Origin: Candidatus Cloacimonetes bacterium 4572_55
GTDB lineage: Bacteria; 4572-55
Direction: 5' to 3'
Assembly (NCBI GenBank): GCA_002084765.1
Contig: NBMB01000039.1
Coordinates: 1-44,154, forward strand
Length of the DNA stretch: 44,154 nucleotides
A model generated the notes under the pieces. That model saw only the letters and a program-made list of their open reading frames with translations, ran no database searches and was not told the DNA's origin. Positions within the stretch are counted from its first letter, which is position 1. Each line of letters opens with the position of its first letter. This document shows positions 41,701 to 44,154 of this stretch, piece after piece. A program made the translations under genes and the position numbers.

Positions 41701-43977
41701 ATGCGGACAAAAACAGATTTTCTCGATATAATCAAAAAAAATAACCCCCGTCTAAAAATCGACCAGATCGAACGCGCATACGATCTCGCCTCGGAGTTGC
41801 ACGCGGATCAGATGCGGAAATCGGGAGAGCCGTATCTCAGCCATCTTCTGGAGGTGGGAGAAATCGTGGCTCGATTGGGACTGGATACCGATTCTGTCTC
41901 AGCCGGAATTCTGCACGATATTGTCGAAGACGCGGATATTTCCGTCGAAGAAATTCACCGTTCTTTCGGCGCGCAGGTCTCGACTCTGGTTCAAGGGTTG
42001 ACCAAGATCAAAGGCGTGAAGTTCAAGAGCTACCATGAAAAACAGGCGGATTATTACCGTCGTCTGTTGTTGACCATGGCGGAAGACGTGCGAGTGATTA
42101 TCATCAAGTTGGCGGATCGGCTGCACAATATGCGCACCTTGAAATATCACGATTCCGTGGAAAAGCAGCGGCGGATCGCACAAGAGACTATGGATATATA
42201 CGCGCCTCTCGCGCATCGCTTCGGTCTGGCGGAAATAAAATGGGAGCTGGAAGACCTGAGCTTCAAGCATCTGGATCGCCGCTCGTTTGACTTTATCAAG
42301 TCGAAATTGGAACGGAAACGTCCTGCACGCGAGCGATACGTGGCAGATATGATCAAGCCGTTGTTGCAGATTATGGCGGAAAATCACATCAGAGGCGAGG
42401 TGTCGGGTCGTCCCAAGCACATCTATTCTATTTATAAAAAAATGACGCGGCAGGGGAAGTCGATTGAACAGTTGGACGATCTCTATGCTTTTCGGATCAT
42501 AATAGGAGCGAATCAAAGTTTTGTCCGGCAATTTTTTGACGATCATGCCGGGCAAAAAATGGGATCGTCGGACAAAAAAGAGACTCATGAAAAAATCGAA
42601 GAATTGAGACGAAAGGATCGTCAGCGAGAGCAGGAGGAGATCAGCCAACTCTATTCTCTTCTGGGCGTCATCCATCAACGTTTCCCGCCGATTCCCGGCG
42701 CGTTCGACGATTATGTCGCGTCGCCTAAGTCCAATGGATATCAGTCGTTGCATACCACTGTAATCGGGCGGGAAGGCAAAAAGACGGAGATACAAATCCG
42801 CACGTATGACATGCACCGAGTCGCTGAGTTGGGCATCGCCGCGCATTGGCGTTACAAAGAGCGATCTGTCAGCGACAAATATCTGGAAAATCTGGTTCCC
42901 TGGGTCCGAGAATTGTTGACCCTGGATGATGATTCCGACAGTTCGACCGAATTTCTTGATCTCCTGAAAAAAGCACTGACAACAAAGCGGATCATCCTCT
43001 TTACTCCACGTGGCGAGATCGTTCAGATGCAGGAAAACACCACCCCGATCGACTTTGCATTTGCCATCCATACCGAGGTGGGGCTGCGCTGCCGAGGAGC
43101 AAAGGTAAACGGCCGCATGGTTACGCTGAATTATCGGCTGAATAAGGGCGATTGCGTGGAAATTATTACCTATCCGAAGGCAAAGCCCACGCGCGGTTGG
43201 CTGGATATCGCGAAATCGTCTAAGGCAAAGAGCAAAATTCGCAAGGCACTCCGGGAGCAGGAATTTCAACAAAATCTGGCTTTGGGGCGCGATAAGTTGA
43301 CGAGGGAGCTGAAAACCCGTCATATCGATCTGCCAAAGGATAAAAAATTGTCCGATCTCCTCGCAGATTTGAAATGCGCGTCTCTCGACAATCTGCATGA
43401 AGCGATCGGATCCGGGAAGCAGTCTATCTCTCCGATCATCAAGCGGCTTGCTCCTCAGATAGAAAGGGAGGAACAAGCTATCGAGGAGATCGCAGAGGAG
43501 TTCCGACGACAGTCCACAGTCGTGATCGACGGCGTAGATAATGTGATGATGCGCATAGCGTCTTGCTGCCAGCCGGTGCCGGGCGACGACGCGGTCGGAT
43601 TTATTACCCGAGGAAGAGGCATATCGATCCATCTCCGAACCTGCGCTAATATCTCTCATATTTCCAAGCATCAAAAAGAAGACTCCAATCGATTGGTCAA
43701 TTTGACGTGGGGATTAAAGGAGTCTCGGACGTTCCTGAGCCAAATTTATGTGGAAGGAAAAAATCGTCGGGATATGCTGGCAAATATTATCCAGACGATT
43801 TTCGCACTGAATATTCATATCCGTAAGAATGAAACAGTCAGTAAAGGGAAACAATTTTTCGGTCGATTCCTGCTTGAGGTACAGGGAAATGATCAACTCA
43901 TTAAGGTGATTAAAAAGTTAGGCAAATTGGATGGGATACACACTGTAGGCAGAGAGCGGATGTTTAAAAGTAAGTAA
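41701..43977 (+). CDS. RelA/SpoT bifunctional (p)ppGpp synthetase/hydrolase
   Basis: A 758-residue long RSH enzyme controlling the stringent response. The N-terminal HD hydrolase has HDIVED (His72, Asp73, Glu76, Asp77) and LADRLHNMRTL, so it should be active. The synthetase domain begins near QLDDLYAFRIII (about 257) and has SPKSNGYQSLHT and EIQIRTYDMH. The TGS domain is near 430-490, and an ACT domain occupies the last 80 residues. A highly charged segment of roughly 45 residues (about 269-314, 42505-42642) is inserted inside the synthetase domain, between the first strand and the YSLLGVIHQ helix. It begins 24 bases after trkH, implying co-transcription. It is probably the single Rel/SpoT of the genome. 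Confidence 0.94.
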   Translation: MRTKTDFLDIIKKNNPRLKIDQIERAYDLASELHADQMRKSGEPYLSHLLEVGEIVARLGLDTDSVSAGILHDIVEDADISVEEIHRSFGAQVSTLVQGLTKIKGVKFKSYHEKQADYYRRLLLTMAEDVRVIIIKLADRLHNMRTLKYHDSVEKQRRIAQETMDIYAPLAHRFGLAEIKWELEDLSFKHLDRRSFDFIKSKLERKRPARERYVADMIKPLLQIMAENHIRGEVSGRPKHIYSIYKKMTRQGKSIEQLDDLYAFRIIIGANQSFVRQFFDDHAGQKMGSSDKKETHEKIEELRRKDRQREQEEISQLYSLLGVIHQRFPPIPGAFDDYVASPKSNGYQSLHTTVIGREGKKTEIQIRTYDMHRVAELGIAAHWRYKERSVSDKYLENLVPWVRELLTLDDDSDSSTEFLDLLKKALTTKRIILFTPRGEIVQMQENTTPIDFAFAIHTEVGLRCRGAKVNGRMVTLNYRLNKGDCVEIITYPKAKPTRGWLDIAKSSKAKSKIRKALREQEFQQNLALGRDKLTRELKTRHIDLPKDKKLSDLLADLKCASLDNLHEAIGSGKQSISPIIKRLAPQIEREEQAIEEIAEEFRRQSTVVIDGVDNVMMRIASCCQPVPGDDAVGFITRGRGISIHLRTCANISHISKHQKEDSNRLVNLTWGLKESRTFLSQIYVEGKNRRDMLANIIQTIFALNIHIRKNETVSKGKQFFGRFLLEVQGNDQLIKVIKKLGKLDGIHTVGRERMFKSK

Positions 43978-44037
43978 TTCTTTTGAATATCTGTTAAAAT
44001 CGGTATTAGGATGGATTTATTTTTATTATTTTATTTA

Positions 44038-44061
44038 TTTCCTCATTTTAAAATGAGGAAA
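44038..44061. other. Perfect 24-base palindrome
   Basis: TTTCCTCATTTT (44038-44049) is followed directly by its exact reverse complement AAAATGAGGAAA (44050-44061). It lies 60 bases after the RelA/SpoT stop codon and ends 3-4 bases before the Shine-Dalgarno site of the next gene. It could be an operator or a hairpin; no T run follows on the plus strand. Confidence 0.75.
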
Positions 44062-44071
44062 AGGAGGACGT

Positions 44072-44154
44072 ATGAAACACCTATCTTTATTCACTATCCT
44101 ACTCGTAATCTGCCTGATCTTAACGATGTTCGCAGTGCCGGTTCTGGCCAACAA
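44072..44154 (+). CDS. Secreted protein, 5' end only (cut by window edge)
   Basis: The ATG at 44072 follows AAGGAGG closely and opens a typical signal peptide (MKHLSLFTILLVICLILTMF, then AVPVLAN). Only 27 codons are in the window, so the mature protein is unknown. A perfect palindrome lies just upstream of the ribosome-binding site. Confidence 0.75.
   Translation, partial: MKHLSLFTILLVICLILTMFAVPVLAN

Noticed and set aside
41899-43674. Long open frame (591 codons) on the minus strand
   Set aside because: It lies wholly antisense to the RelA/SpoT gene, whose domains are unmistakable. Its translation is rich in Arg/His/Ile/Leu with no recognisable domain, as typical for a shadow frame.

Overview
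The window looks like chromosome from an uncultured Gram-negative bacterium of the Fibrobacteres-Chlorobi-Bacteroidetes (FCB) assemblage or a neighbouring candidate phylum. This rests on four large secreted proteins that share a C-terminal tail of the FlgD-like / type IX-sorting-like kind (a PNPF or similar motif, then V-YN-GQ, then SG-YFY-L, ending in a basic-hydrophobic IR or MK), on a PorV/PorQ-type outer-membrane protein, and on a gingipain-like C25 peptidase. Strong Shine-Dalgarno sites (GGAGG) precede many genes, which argues against Bacteroidetes proper. The exact phylum cannot be fixed from the sequence alone.

Layout. 0.3-2.2 kb: asparagine synthase (asnB). 2.4-6.1 kb: a secreted M14 zinc carboxypeptidase split by an apparent single-base frameshift. 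6.2-7.9 kb (minus): a SEC59/phytol-kinase-like membrane protein and a PorV-like protein. 8.4-12.4 kb (minus): a giant secreted C39-like protein with a recent internal duplication. 12.7-14.6 kb: ECF sigma factor, anti-sigma factor and a Spy/CpxP-like periplasmic protein, a likely envelope-stress operon. 14.6-17.0 kb (minus): a CHASE2 adenylate/guanylate cyclase and a small upstream protein. 17.2-19.4 kb: rimO and nadK, then a 44-codon remnant of a TonB-receptor N-terminus on the other strand. 19.9-23 kb: a HAF-repeat secreted protein, an efflux membrane-fusion protein and an RRM protein. 23.1-26.8 kb (minus): the C25 peptidase. 27.1-28.9 kb: an AT-rich island with a methyltransferase, bounded by 41-bp direct repeats. 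29.0-30.4 kb: a repeat protein with the sorting-like tail. 30.5-32.7 kb (minus): HerA-like ATPase and PduO-type cobalamin adenosyltransferase. 33.3-36.8 kb: ATP-grasp / GCS2 ligase / ATP-grasp-like cluster. 37.0-38.4 kb: glycogen synthase. 38.8-44.0 kb: trkA, trkH and a RelA/SpoT enzyme. The window ends inside the signal peptide of another secreted protein.

How the parts fit. Much of the window is about the cell envelope and export: secreted peptidases, a PorV-like protein that in Bacteroidetes works with type IX secretion, a stress sigma operon and an efflux adaptor. The rest is housekeeping and signalling: potassium uptake, (p)ppGpp, cyclic nucleotide, ribosome modification and NADP supply.

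The most interesting items are a family of 100-225 bp intergenic repeats with 16-bp terminal inverted repeats (four copies), the ATP-grasp/GCS2 cluster that probably makes an unknown amide-linked metabolite, the repeat-bounded methyltransferase island, the His-less C25 peptidase, and several short tandem repeats placed just upstream of genes. No tRNA, rRNA or CRISPR array was seen.
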